Source of the DNA: Neocallimastix lanati (nom. inval.)
Taxonomy: Eukaryota > Neocallimastigomycota > Neocallimastigomycetes > Neocallimastigales > Neocallimastigaceae
Reading direction: 5' to 3'
Assembly (NCBI GenBank): GCA_016946835.1
Contig: JACVTC010000004.1
Location: 2,393,673-2,457,672 of the forward strand
DNA length: 64,000 nucleotides
Shown here: piece by piece, positions 49,851 through 61,671 of the stretch
Layout: each line of letters opens with the position of its first letter
Numbering within the stretch: the first letter of the stretch is position 1
Notes under the pieces: model-generated
Databases searched by the model: none
What the model was told of the DNA's origin: nothing
What the model saw: the letters and a program-made list of their open reading frames with translations, nothing else
Made by a program: the position numbers and the translations under genes

Positions 49851-49920
49851 TATAAATAAATAAATAAATAAAGAATGTAATAAGTATATAAAATAAAATA
49901 AAATAAAATAAATAAATAAA
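49850..49920 (+). repeat. Left inverted-repeat arm flanking the ATAAA satellite
   Basis: The left edge reads aaataaataaataaagaatg then taataagtatataaaataaa. The reverse complement of 56371-56440 gives the same order of blocks (AAATAAATAAATAAAGAATG, TAATAAGTATA, an extra AGTATA, then TAAAATAAAATAAA). The two arms therefore face each other across the 6.2-kb array. Confidence 0.6.
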
Positions 49921-52900
49921 ATAAAATAAAATAAAATAAAATAAAATAAAATAAAATAAAATAAAATAAAATAAAATAAAATAAAATAAAATAAAATAAA
50001 ATAAAATAAAATAAAATAAAATAAAATAAAATAAAATAAAATAAAATAAAATAAAATAAAATAAAATAAAATAAAATAAAATAAAATAAAATAAAATAAA
50101 ATAAAATAAAATAAAATAAAATAAAATAAAATAAAATAAAATAAAATAAAATAAAATAAAATAAAATAAAATAAAATAAAATAAAATAAAATAAAATAAA
50201 ATAAAATAAATAGTAGAATATAAATATAAGTACAGATTTAATAAAAAAAAATAAAATAAAATAAAATAAAATAAAATAAAATAAAATAAAATAAAATAAA
50301 ATAAAATAAAATAAAATAAAATAAAATAAAATAAAATAAAATAAAATAAATAGTAGAATATAAATATAAGTACAGATTGAATAAAATAAAATAAAATAAA
50401 ATAAAATAAAATAAAATAAAATAAAATAAAATAAAATAAAATAAAATAAATAGTAGAATATAAATATAAGTACAAATTGAATAAAATAAAATAAAATAAA
50501 ATAAAATAAAATAAAATAAAATAAATAGTAGAATATAAATATAAGTACAGATTAAATAAAATAAAATAAAATAAAATAAAATAAAATAAAATAAAATAAA
50601 ATAAAATAAAATAAAATAAAATAAAATAAAATAAAATAAAATAAAATAAAATAAAATAAAATAAAATAAAATAAATAGTAGAATATAAATATAAGTACAG
50701 ATTGAATAAAATAAAATAAAATAAAATAAAATAAAATAAAATAAAATAAAATAAAATAAAATAAAATAAAATAAAATAAAATAAAATAAAATAAAATAAA
50801 ATAAAATAAAATAAAATAAAATAAAATAAAATAAAATAAAATAAAATAAAATAAAATAAAATAAAATAAAATAAAATAAAATAAAATAAAATAAAATAAA
50901 ATAAAATAAAATAAAATAAAATAAAATAAAATAAAATAAAATAAAATAAAATAAAATATAATAAATAGTAGAATATAAATATAAGTACAGATTGAATAAA
51001 ATAAAATAAAATAAAATAAAATAAAATAAAATAAAATAAAATAAAATAAAATAAAATAAAATAAAATAAAATAAAATAAAATAAATAGTAGAATATAAAT
51101 ATAAGTACAGATTGAATAAAATAAAATAAAATAAAATAAAATAAAATAAAATAAAATAAAATAAAATAAAATAAATAATAGAATATAAATATAAGTACAG
51201 ATTGAATAAAATAAAATAAAATAAAATAAAATAAAATAAAATAAAATAAAATAAAATAAAATAAATAGTAGAATATAAATATAAGTACAGATTGAATAAA
51301 ATAAAATAAAATAAAATAAAATAAAATAAAATAAAATAAAATAAAATAAAATAAAATAAAATAAATAGTAGAATATAAATATAAGTACAGATTGAATAAA
51401 ATAAAATAAAATAAAATAAAATAAAATAAAATAAAATAAAATAAAATAAAATAAATAGTAGAATATAAATATAAGTACAGATTGAATAAAATAAAATAAA
51501 ATAAAATAAAATAAAATAAAATAAAATAAAATAAAATAAAATAAAATAAAATAAAATAAAATAAAATAAAATAAAATAAAATAAAATAAAATAAAATAAA
51601 ATAAAATAAAATAAAATAAAATAAAATAAAATAAAATAAAATAAAATAAAATAAAATAAAATAAAATAAAATAAATAGTAGAATATAAATATAAGTACAG
51701 ATTGAATAAAAAAAAATAAAATAAAATAAAATAAAATAAAATAAAATAAAATAAAATAAAATAAAATAAAATAAAATAAAATAAAATAAAATAAAATAAA
51801 ATAAAATAAAATAAAATAAAATAAAATAAAATAAAATAAATAGTAGAATATAAATATAAGTACAGATTGAATAAAATAAAATAAAATAAAATAAAATAAA
51901 ATAAAATAAAATAAAATAAAATAAAATAAAATAAAATAAATAGTAGAATATAAATATAAGTAGAGATTGAATAAAATAAAATAAAATAAAATAAAATAAA
52001 ATAAAATAAAATAAAATAAAATAAAATAAAATAAAATAAAATAAAATAAAATAAAATAAAATAAAATAAAATAAAATAAAATAAAATAAAATAAAATAAA
52101 ATAAAATAAAATAAAATAAAATAAAATAAAATAAAATAAAATAAATAGTAGAATATAAATATAAGTACAGATTGAATAAAATAAAATAAAATAAAATAAA
52201 ATAAAATAAAATAAAATAAAATAAAATAAAATAAAATAAAATAAAATAAAATAAAATAAAATAAAATAAAATAAAATAAAATAAAATAAAATAAAATAAA
52301 ATAAAATAAATAGTAGAATATAAATATAAGTAGAGATTGAATAAAATAAAATAAAATAAAATAAAATAAAATAAAATAAATAGTAGAATATAAATATAAG
52401 TACAGATTGTATAAAATAAAATAAAATAAAATAAAATAAAATAAAATAAAATAAAATAAATAGTAGAATATAAATATAAGTACAGATTGAATAAAATAAA
52501 ATAAAATAAAATAAAATAAAATAAAATAAAATAAAATAAAATAAAATAAAATAAAATAAAATAAAATAAAATAAAATAAAATAAAATAAAATAAAATAAA
52601 ATAAAATAAAATAAAATAAAATAAAATAAAATAAAATAAAATAAAATAAAATAAAATAAAATAAAATAAAATAAAATAAAATAAAATAAAATAAATAGTA
52701 GAATATAAATATAAGTACAGATTGAATAAAAAAAAATAAAATAAAATAAAATAAAATAAAATAAAATAAAATAAAATAAAATAAAATAAAATAAAATAAA
52801 ATAAAATAAAATAAAATAAAATAAAATAAAATAAAATAAAATAAAATAAAATAAAATAAATAGTAGAATATAAATATAAGTACAGATTGAATAAAATAAA

Positions 52901-55900
52901 ATAAAATAAAATAAAATAAAATAAAATAAAATAAAATAAAATAAAATAAAATAAAATAAATAGTAGAATATAAATATAAGTAGAGATTGAATAAAATAAA
53001 ATAAAATAAAATAAAATAAAATAAAATAAAATAAAATAAAATAAAATAAAATAAAATAAAATAAAATAAAATAAAATAAAATAAAATAAAATAAAATAAA
53101 ATAAAATAAAATAAAATAAAATAAAATAAAATAAAATAAAATAAAATAAAATAAATAGTAGAATATAAATATAAGTACAGATTGAATAAAATAAAATAAA
53201 ATAAAATAAAATAAAATAAAATAAAATAAAATAAAATAAAATAAAATAAAATAAAATAAAATAAAATAAAATAAAATAAAATAAAATAAAATAAAATAAA
53301 ATAAAATAAAATAAATAGTAGAATATAAATATAAGTAGAGATTGAATAAAATAAAATAAAATAAAATAAAATAAAATAAAATAAATAGTAGAATATAAAT
53401 ATAAGTACAGATTGTATAAAATAAAATAAAATAAAATAAAATAAAATAAAATAAAATAAAATAAATAGTAGAATATAAATATAAGTACAGATTGAATAAA
53501 ATAAAATAAAATAAAATAAAATAAAATAAAATAAAATAAAATAAAATAAAATAAAATAAAATAAAATAAAATAAAATAAAATAAAATAAAATAAAATAAA
53601 ATAAAATAAAATAAAATAAAATAAAATAAAATAAAATAAAATAAAATAAAATAAAATAAAATAAAATAAAATAAAATAAATAGTAGAATATAAATATAAG
53701 TACAGATTGAATAAAAAAAAATAAAATAAAATAAAATAAAATAAAATAAAATAAAATAAAATAAAATAAAATAAAATAAAATAAAATAAAATAAAATAAA
53801 ATAAAATAAAATAAAATAAATAGTAGAATATAAATATAAGTACAGATTGAATAAAATAAAATAAAATAAAATAAAATAAAATAAAATAAAATAAAATAAA
53901 ATAAAATAAAATAAAATAAATAGTAGAATATAAATATAAGTAGAGATTGAATAAAATAAAATAAAATAAAATAAAATAAAATAAAATAAAATAAAATAAA
54001 ATAAAATAAAATAAAATAAAATAAAATAAAATAAAATAAAATAAAATAAAATAAAATAAAATAAAATAAAATAAAATAAAATAAATAAATAAAATAAAAT
54101 AAAATAAAATAAAATAAAATAAAATAAAATAAAATAAAATAAAATAAAATAAAATAAAATAAAATAAAATAAAATAAAATAAATAGTAGAATATAAATAT
54201 AAGTACAGATTGAATAAAATAAAATAAAATAAAATAAAATAAAATAAAATAAAATAAAATAAAATAAAATAAAATAAAATAAAATAAAATAAAATAAAAT
54301 AAAATAAAATAAAATAAAATAAAATAAAATAAAATAAAATAAAATAAAATAAAATAAAATAAAATAAAATAAAATAAAATAAAATAAAATAAAATAAATA
54401 GTAGAATATAAATATAAGTAGAGATTGAATAAAATAAAATAAAATAAAATAAAATAAAATAAAATAAATAGTAGAATATAAATATAAGTACAGATTGTAT
54501 AAAATAAAATAAAATAAAATAAAATAAAATAAAATAAAATAAAATAAATAGTAGAATATAAATATAAGTACAGATTGAATAAAATAAAATAAAATAAAAT
54601 AAAATAAAATAAAATAAAATAAAATAAAATAAAATAAAATAAATAGTAGAATATAAATATAAGTACAGATTAAATAAAATAAAATAAAATAAAATAAAAT
54701 AAAATAAATAGTAGATTATAAATATAAGTACAGATTGAATAAAATAAAATAAAATAAAATAAAATAAAATAAAATAAAATAAAATAAAATAAAATAAAAT
54801 AAATAGTAGAATATAAATATAAGTACAGATTGAATAAAATAAAATAAAATAAAATAAAATAAAATAAAATAAAATAAAATAAAATAAAATAAAATAAAAT
54901 AAAATAAAATAAAATAAAATAAAATAAAATAAAATAAAATAAAATAAAATAAAATAAAATAAAATAAAATAAAATAAAATAAAATAAAATAAAATAAATA
55001 GTAGAATATAAATATAAGTACAGATTGAATAAAAAAAAATAAAATAAAATAAAATAAAATAAAATAAAATAAAATAAAATAAATAGTAGAATATAAATAT
55101 AAGTACAGGTTGAATAAAATAAAATAAAATAAAATAAAATAAAATAAAATAAAATAAAATAAAATAAAATAAAATAAAATAAAATAAAATAAAATAAATA
55201 GTAGAATATAAATATAAGTACAGATTAAATAAAATAAAATAAAATAAAATAAAATAAAATAAATAGTAGATTATAAATATAAGTACAGATTGAATAAAAT
55301 AAAATAAAATAAAATAAAATAAAATAAAATAAAATAAAATAAAATAAAATAAAATAAATAGTAGAATATAAATATAAGTACAGATTGAATAAAATAAAAT
55401 AAAATAAAATAAAATAAAATAAAATAAAATAAAATAAAATAAAATAAAATAAAATAAAATAAAATAAAATAAAATAAAATAAAATAAAATAAAAAAATAA
55501 AATAAAATAAAATAAAATAAAATAAAATAAAATAAAATAAAATAAAATAAAATAAAATAAAATAAAATAAATAGTAGAATATAAATATAAGTACAGATTA
55601 AATAAAATAAAATAAAATAAAATAAAATAAAATAAAATAAAATAAAATAAAATAAAATAAAATAAAATAAAATAAAATAAAATAAAATAAAATAAAATAA
55701 AATAAAATAAAATAAAATAAAATAAAATAAAATAAAATAAAATAAAATAAAATAAAATAAAATAAATAGTAGAATATAAATATAAGTACAGATTGAATAA
55801 AATAAAATAAAATAAAATAAAATAAAATAAAATAAAATAAAATAAATAGTAGAATATAAATATAAGTACAGATTGAATAAAATAAAATAAAATAAAATAA

Positions 55901-56080
55901 AATAAAATAAAATAAAATAAAATAAAATAAAATAAATAGTAGAATATAAATATAAGTACAGATTGAATAAAAAAAAATAAAATAAAATAAAATAAAATAA
56001 AATAAAATAAATTTTAGAATATAAATAAAAGTACAGATTGAATAAAATAAAATAAAATAAAATAAAATAAAATAAATATC
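49890..56080. repeat. 6.2-kb ATAAA pentanucleotide satellite punctuated by a ~30-bp unit
   Basis: Pure ATAAA pentanucleotide runs of about 30 to 250 bp are separated by a conserved spacer, tagtagaatataaatataag followed by tacagattgaat. I count about 45 spacers. Variants mark subsets: tagattata (near 54710 and 55263), tagagattga (51961, 52331, 52981, 53336, 53941, 54420), attgtata (near 52407, 53410 and 54495), and an A-run after attgaata (near 51710, 52730, 53712, 55030 and 55970). One phase slip (aaataaataaaa) lies near 54085. It has open frames of Tyr/Phe/Ile/Leu type only because the repeat lacks stops on the minus strand; it is not coding. Confidence 0.95.
51480..54590. repeat. Higher-order repeat of about 1,020 bp inside the satellite
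   Basis: The same order of spacer variants (A-run variant, normal, tagagattga, normal, tagagattga, attgtata, normal) recurs three times. The A-run variant is at 51705 and 52725, exactly 1,020 bp apart, and again near 53710. Copy boundaries are approximately 51480, 52500, 53515 and 54590. The third copy differs by the phase slip near 54085 and by run lengths. Confidence 0.8.
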
Positions 56081-56440
56081 TATTTTTATTTTTTATTAAA
56101 GAATATTAAAGAACAATGTTTTAGAATGAAAATATTTTACATTTTTTTATATTCAAGTAATGATGTAATTTAATATTATTGGTTGTTAATAATATCATTA
56201 AATATAAATGATTTTTTTTTTTTGCTTTCTAACATATATAATTAAATAAAACATTTTATTTTTAAAAATAAATTGTCTTTAATATTCTTTAATAAAAAAA
56301 TAATAAATATTTATTTCATTTTATTTTATATACTTGTACTTTTATATTATTACATTCAATATTTATTTTTTCTATTATAATTTATTTTATTTTATATACT
56401 TATACTTATTACATTCTTTATTTATTTATTTATTTATTTG
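56080..56440. repeat. Foldback (inverted repeat) at the right edge of the satellite
   Basis: Sequence at 56083-56140 (ttttattaaagaatattaaa, then gaacaatg) is repeated in inverted orientation at 56250-56320 (tctttaatattctttaataa). The centre is near 56195. Beyond the right arm, 56315-56440 carries short TATTT runs and sequence like the reverse complement of the array spacer, ending with the arm that matches 49850-49920. The right end of the satellite therefore folds back on itself. Confidence 0.6.
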
Positions 56441-56538
56441 AAAAACTAATTTTTCAAAATTAATATTAAGAATAATATTGGATAATTAATATAATAATTT
56501 TAATTATATAATTAAAAAATATTTATAAAAATATAGAA

Positions 56539-56934
56539 ATGGAAGAAAATCTAATTATTGATGTAAGTGAGTCTAACAAGGGAAAAGAGAAAATTATTAT
56601 TAATAAAAAATATAAATTTAATTTTTCATATATAAGAAAAGATAATTCCAAAGTTTATAAATGTACCGAATATAAAAAAATAAATAAATGTAAATCTTTT
56701 ATTATTTTAAATGATAAGAAAGAAATATTAAAATATGATAGTTCACATAATCATCCTGAAAAAGAATACGATGTATCTCTATCTATAATGAAACATAAAA
56801 TTAAAGATGGAATTGAAAAAAGTTCAATTCCATTTGGTATAAAAATAAAACCTCTATATAATAAAATTTCTAAAGAAATGGGACTTATTGTCATGAAATG
56901 GTTCTTGACAATAAATTTAAAAATAAACACTTAA
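56539..56934 (+). pseudogene. FLYWCH-type zinc-finger protein, cut by an LTR
   Basis: The frame starts at ATG 56539. Residues about 24-75 read YKFNFSYIRKDNSKVYKCTE, then YKKINKCKSFIILNDKKE, then DSSHNHPEKE. The aromatic start, two Cys eight residues apart and the closing His-x-His match a FLYWCH zinc finger, a DNA- or protein-binding domain often found in proteins derived from Mutator-like transposases. After KISKEMG the LTR of the neighbouring retrotransposon begins at 56889, so the last 15 or so codons are LTR sequence and the original C-terminus is lost. No continuation appears right of the element in this window. Confidence 0.7.
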
Positions 56935-57319
56935 AACCTTTAAAATAAAATAAGTAAAATATTTTTATTTATATTTATTTTATTAATTATAAATTTATTA
57001 TCAAAAACACATTAATTAACTTAATAAGTTAGTGTTTAATAATAATTTTATTTTATTAATAAAAACTCAAAGTATAAAATATTTTTAGAGGAAAATCTAC
57101 TCCTATTTATATAAAAATTTTGATAAATAAAATAAAGAAATTTTAATGAATTAAAAATAACCAATCAAGCTATTTTTCTTAATAAAAATAAAAAATAAAA
57201 TAAAAATAATAATAAAATATATTTTTAGGAAAAATAAAGGTTTCGAACTTGAGAAGTTCGAACTAAAGTCTTAGTTACTAACAACTAAGACATTATGCTA
57301 ATTTTTATGATTCGTTACA
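56889..57319 (-). repeat. 3' LTR of the chromovirus
   Basis: On the plus strand it runs from TGTCATGAAATGG to TTCGTTACA, so it has TG...CA ends, and reads TGTAACG...CATGACA on the element strand. The inner neighbour on the element strand is CTGAAGGAGGACCA (57320-57333), a purine-rich tract in the right place for the plus-strand primer (PPT). Length is about 431 bp. Confidence 0.75.
57242..57291. other. Two perfect 9-bp hairpins in the LTR
   Basis: ttcgaactt-gag-aagttcgaa (57242-57262) and gtcttagtt-actaac-aactaagac (57268-57291) lie five bases apart, and both are perfect inverted repeats. The same pair is intact in the other LTR (about 63117-63166). On the element strand they lie in the first 80 or so bases of the LTR (U3). 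The TTCGAA loop-like words and spacing recall a tRNA-like fold, but I could not fit a complete tRNA. Confidence 0.7.
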
Positions 57320-57594
57320 TGGTCCTCCTTCAGGATTCGGATACCAGACGAATCAAAAAAAAAAATAAAATTTAACTATATAAAACTAGAAAATTCTAAA
57401 TACATTAAAATCATACATTTTTATTTTTATTATTTTTTATTTTTATAATAAAATTTTGATATTTATATTGATATTGATAAAAATATTATAACAATAAAAT
57501 GAGAGTAAAAATAAGTATTATTTAGTTATTATTTATTGATAAATTTTTTGTTAAAATTTCTTAAAATTTCATCACAATTTAAATTTTCTTTTGG

Positions 57595-60500
57595 TTACCA
57601 AGATGCTTCAGAAAGAGGGTAACCTTTCCACTTAATTAAGTATTGTATTTTACCATAATGTTTTCTTTTGTCTAAAATTTCTTCTACCTCGTATTCTACT
57701 TCATCATTGATTATAATAGGAGGTGGAGCTGGTGTTATTCTGTTAAAGTTGTCTTCGCAATAAGGCTCCAAGCTTGATACATGTACGATTGGGTGAATTC
57801 TTAGAGATTTAGGTAAATCTAATTTATAAGAGACTTCAGTTACTTTTTCCAATATTTTATATGGACCTAGTTTTCTTGGTTTGAACTTTTTATTTCCCTT
57901 ATGAATGATTAAGGAACTATCAAGCCAAACTTTATCACCCTTTTTAAATTTAGGAGGTTTACATCTATACTTGTCGGCCTGTTTCTTCTGGGTTTCTATA
58001 GCCATTTTCAAGTTTTCTTTTAATTTCTTTATTAAATCTTGAAAATCTTTGGTAAATTCTACAGCACGAGGTACATTAATTTGCTCAGGAATTAAAGGTG
58101 AATGTTTTGGGTGAAAACCATAGTTAAGGAAGAAAGGAGAAAAACCCGTAGATTCTTGAACAGCGTTGTTATAGCTAAATTCGGCAAAGCTTAGGTAGTT
58201 TTTCCAATCAGAACCCTTATAATTTGAAAAACATCTTAGATATTGTTCTACAACGGAGTTCACTCTCTCCGTCTGGCCATTGGATTGATGATGATATGGA
58301 GATGAAAGTTTGAGATCAATGTTAAGAGATTGGCAAACAGCTTTCCAAAATTTTGAAGTAAACTGGGGACCTCTGTCGGAAATAATTTCTTCAGGAAGGC
58401 CATGAAGTCTAAATATATGGTCAATGAAGGCAGAAGCAGTGTCAATAGCGGAAGGGAGACCATGAAAAGGGATAAGATGGAACATTTTAGTTAATCTATC
58501 CACGATAACGAGAATGCATGTAAAGCCATCGGAGTCGGGTAAATCGGTAATAAAGTCCATTGAAATGGAAGACCAAGGACGTTCACTAATTTCAAGAGGG
58601 TTCAGAAAACCATAAGGTTTATGGCGTGAAGTTTTAGAGCGACAACAGACATCGCAGGATCGAACATACTTCTTGATATCAGAGGATAAAGAAGGCCACC
58701 AAAAATCACGAAAAGTAAGAGAAATAGTTTTTTTAATACCATAATGACCTGCAGTAGGAGAATCATGGCATATTTTCATAATTTGTGTACGGCAGCTTGG
58801 TGGAACATAAATACGGCTATTGAAAAGAAGAAAGCCATTGTTAAGAGAAAATTTATCAATTTGGCTATAGGGGATAGGTGGTTTTTTATTATCAAGATAA
58901 GTACATACGTCTTGATAAAAGGAGTCAGATTTATAACCAGTTAGAATTTCATTGTTAAGAGACGAGATTGAACAAACAAGAGCACAAAAATTTTCTGGAC
59001 GAAGGACGGTAAAGGGAATATCTGAATCATTAGCAGAGTTAACATAATCAGGACGGCGGGAAAGAGCATCAGGTTTACCATTAGAGGAACCGGAACGATA
59101 CAGGATTTTAAAATTGAATTCTGAAAGAAATAAAGACCATCGAACAAGTCTTTGAGTCATTTTTTCAGGTTTCTTTTGAAATAAAAGGTTACGATGATCG
59201 GAGAAAATAATGAAAGGAATGTCAGAACCTTTAAGAAGATGACGCCAATTTTCTAAAGCGGAAACAATAGCCAAAAGTTCTTTGTCGTAAATTGGGTAGT
59301 TGCGTTCTGCACCTGTAAGTGATCTAGAAAAGAAAGCGACCGGGTGTAAATGATTGTCGTTTGGAGATTTCTGTGATAGGACAGCACCAATAGCAAAGTT
59401 ACTAGAATCAGTTTCAACTATGAAAGGAAGTTCTCTATTAGGATAAATAAGAACTGGTGATGAGGTAAACTTTAATTTAAGAGAGTCAAAAGCAGCTTGG
59501 GCATCAGGAGACCATGAAAACTTAACATTCTTTCTTAAAAGATGATGGAGAGGATGAGCAAGTTTAGCAAAACCTTGAATAAAACGTCTGTAAAAATTTG
59601 CTAGACCGAGAAAAGATTGAACGTCTTTTACACAAGTAGGAACGGGCCAATTTAAGATGGAGTCGACCTTTTTGGGGTCCATATAAATGCCTTCAGAGGA
59701 GATACGGTGCCCAAGGAAATCGATGTAAGGAACGAAAAATTCGCATTTTTCGAGTTTAGCATATAGTTTAGCTTTCCTGAGGCGAGTTAAAATTTCCTTG
59801 ACATGCTTAACATGAGAATTGTAATCTTTAGAGAAGATAATGATGTCATCGATGTAGGCATATGCAAATTTTCCAATAACATCTTCAAGAACATCATTAA
59901 TGAAATGTTGGAAAACGGCAGGAGCGTTCTTTAGCCCAAATGGCATTACGGTGTATTCAAAGTGTCCAAAAATATAAGTAAAAGCGGTCTTGTATTCGTC
60001 GCCTTCCTTAATTCGAATGAGATTATATGCCGAGCGAAGATCTAATTTAGAAAAGATTTTTGCTTTCCCCAAATGTTCAAGCATATCTTGAATTAGTGGA
60101 AGAGGATAGGAATCTCGAATTGTGATTTCATTGAGAGGGCGGTAGTCAACTACTAATCGGAGTTCACCATTTTTTTTAAGGACAAAGAATATTGAAGCAC
60201 CGGCAGGGGATTTGGATTTACGAATAAATCCTTTCTTAAGGTTTTCCTTGATATATTTCTCTAAAGCTTTTATTTCCTTATCTGTTAAAGGATAGATAGG
60301 TCCATAATGAAGCTTTCCGTTAGCTATAATATTTATTTGACAATCATATTGACGATGAGGCGGAAGTTCTTTGGCAGAAGATTCACTAAAAACGTCTAAA
60401 AATTCAATTAATACTTTAGGAAGTTTAGATTTTAATTCAGAATATGAAATAGGATTAAGAGAAGAATTAAGCTTTGAAATAGAATTTTTGGAAGTATCAC

Positions 60501-61608
60501 GAGAAACAGAAAGTGAATTAGAAATTAAAGAATTAGAATTGTTAGGGATACTTTTTGATTTACAATTGGATTCATCAGTTATAACCATAAAAGAAGTACA
60601 AGGAGAAGTGTTTTGTAAATTTAAATTGTTATGAGAGGAAGTAGAATTGTGACTTTTATTGTTAGTAGTATTACGGCGAGAATTATTTTCGATAATAGGA
60701 AAAGCGGAAGGTTCTTCTGGGAATTCTGGAACATTATTTGGTAAAGAGACACAATAGGTAAGACAGTGATTAGAAACAAAAGATAAAGTATTTGTAGCAA
60801 AATCAATATGAGGGTTGTGTTCTTTGAGCCAATCGAGACCTAAAATACAAGGATAAGCAGGTAAATCTGTAACATAAAATTGGGTTCTACAAAGATGATC
60901 CTTATAACGAAGATTAAGAGGTGGAGTTATACCGAAGATAGATTGACTACCACCAATACCAATGATTTTTGGTAATTGACCATCATCATGATAAGGTAAA
61001 TTATGGTCATTGCAGTAGTCGACATCAATGAGATTGAGCTTAGAACCGGAATCTATAAGAATCTTTGGCGTTAGTTCGAAAGATAATTTAAATTCTGTAG
61101 CAAGATGTTCTTGAGAGGAATTGTTTAAATTTGAGGCCTTGGCAGGAATAGATACCATGGAAATATTTTCTTTATTTTTATTCTTCTTTGTACAATCTTT
61201 TAAACTGTGGTCTGGAGAGCCACAATAAACACAGAGATTTTCCCTTTTTCTTCTTTCCTTTTCTTGTTTAGAAAGAGGCTTATGAAAGCTGAATTTAGAC
61301 TTATTTCTTTTTTGTGAATGAGCTTTATTAAATCTTTGATTTTCGTTATTGAAATGCCTTTGGTTTGAAAATTGTCTTTGAACATATAAACGAGAATCAA
61401 TTCTGGAAGCAATTGTTTGCATGGCGAATAAAGTTTTTGGGCCAGGAAACATTTCAAGAATACGAGAGGCAACATTATCATTTAAACCGGCCATAAAAGC
61501 GTCCATTTTTGCTTCTTCGTTCCATGTGGATACATCGGCATACTTGTTAAATTCTAATATGTATCCACTGACTCCTCCTATGTTTTTTTGTTTAATTCTT
61601 CTTAGCAT
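57595..61608 (-). CDS. Gag-Pol polyprotein of the chromovirus (end of gag to chromodomain)
   Basis: 1,337 codons. In order: gag C-terminal part; a CCHC zinc knuckle (CVYCGSPDHSLKDC, about residues 125-138); aspartic protease with active-site DSG (ILIDSGSKLNLI, about 185); reverse transcriptase with LDLRSAYNLI, MPFGLKNAPAVFQ and the catalytic YIDDI (about 605); RNase H (TDSSNFAIGAVLSQ); integrase with an HH-CC zinc site (HDSPTAGHYG ... CDVCC) and DDE residues in SMDFITDLP, SDRGPQF and NGQTERVNSVVEQ; and a chromodomain (EYEVEEILDKRKHYGKIQYL, then IKWKGYP). All catalytic motifs are intact. The frame ends at TAA (57595-57597) just after SEASW, where this domain normally continues with E-P; the same frame goes on with PKENLNCDEILRNF. 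The true start is upstream, in the frame of the 61672-61905 segment. Confidence 0.9.
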   Translation of the reverse strand: MLRRIKQKNIGGVSGYILEFNKYADVSTWNEEAKMDAFMAGLNDNVASRILEMFPGPKTLFAMQTIASRIDSRLYVQRQFSNQRHFNNENQRFNKAHSQKRNKSKFSFHKPLSKQEKERRKRENLCVYCGSPDHSLKDCTKKNKNKENISMVSIPAKASNLNNSSQEHLATEFKLSFELTPKILIDSGSKLNLIDVDYCNDHNLPYHDDGQLPKIIGIGGSQSIFGITPPLNLRYKDHLCRTQFYVTDLPAYPCILGLDWLKEHNPHIDFATNTLSFVSNHCLTYCVSLPNNVPEFPEEPSAFPIIENNSRRNTTNNKSHNSTSSHNNLNLQNTSPCTSFMVITDESNCKSKSIPNNSNSLISNSLSVSRDTSKNSISKLNSSLNPISYSELKSKLPKVLIEFLDVFSESSAKELPPHRQYDCQINIIANGKLHYGPIYPLTDKEIKALEKYIKENLKKGFIRKSKSPAGASIFFVLKKNGELRLVVDYRPLNEITIRDSYPLPLIQDMLEHLGKAKIFSKLDLRSAYNLIRIKEGDEYKTAFTYIFGHFEYTVMPFGLKNAPAVFQHFINDVLEDVIGKFAYAYIDDIIIFSKDYNSHVKHVKEILTRLRKAKLYAKLEKCEFFVPYIDFLGHRISSEGIYMDPKKVDSILNWPVPTCVKDVQSFLGLANFYRRFIQGFAKLAHPLHHLLRKNVKFSWSPDAQAAFDSLKLKFTSSPVLIYPNRELPFIVETDSSNFAIGAVLSQKSPNDNHLHPVAFFSRSLTGAERNYPIYDKELLAIVSALENWRHLLKGSDIPFIIFSDHRNLLFQKKPEKMTQRLVRWSLFLSEFNFKILYRSGSSNGKPDALSRRPDYVNSANDSDIPFTVLRPENFCALVCSISSLNNEILTGYKSDSFYQDVCTYLDNKKPPIPYSQIDKFSLNNGFLLFNSRIYVPPSCRTQIMKICHDSPTAGHYGIKKTISLTFRDFWWPSLSSDIKKYVRSCDVCCRSKTSRHKPYGFLNPLEISERPWSSISMDFITDLPDSDGFTCILVIVDRLTKMFHLIPFHGLPSAIDTASAFIDHIFRLHGLPEEIISDRGPQFTSKFWKAVCQSLNIDLKLSSPYHHQSNGQTERVNSVVEQYLRCFSNYKGSDWKNYLSFAEFSYNNAVQESTGFSPFFLNYGFHPKHSPLIPEQINVPRAVEFTKDFQDLIKKLKENLKMAIETQKKQADKYRCKPPKFKKGDKVWLDSSLIIHKGNKKFKPRKLGPYKILEKVTEVSYKLDLPKSLRIHPIVHVSSLEPYCEDNFNRITPAPPPIIINDEVEYEVEEILDKRKHYGKIQYLIKWKGYPLSEASW

Positions 61609-61671
61609 TTGGTTGGCTACATAGGATTCGTCATTACTCCCATAAAAAGCCTTTAATTTTCCTACAAAGGC

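Noticed and set aside
49834-50475. Minus-strand frame of Phe/Ile/Leu/Tyr
   Set aside because: Produced by translation of the ATAAA satellite; no codon variation or start context suggests a protein.
57237-57303. A tRNA gene in the LTR (minus strand)
   Set aside because: TTCGAA words and an anticodon-like stem are present, but a matching acceptor stem and D arm could not be found.
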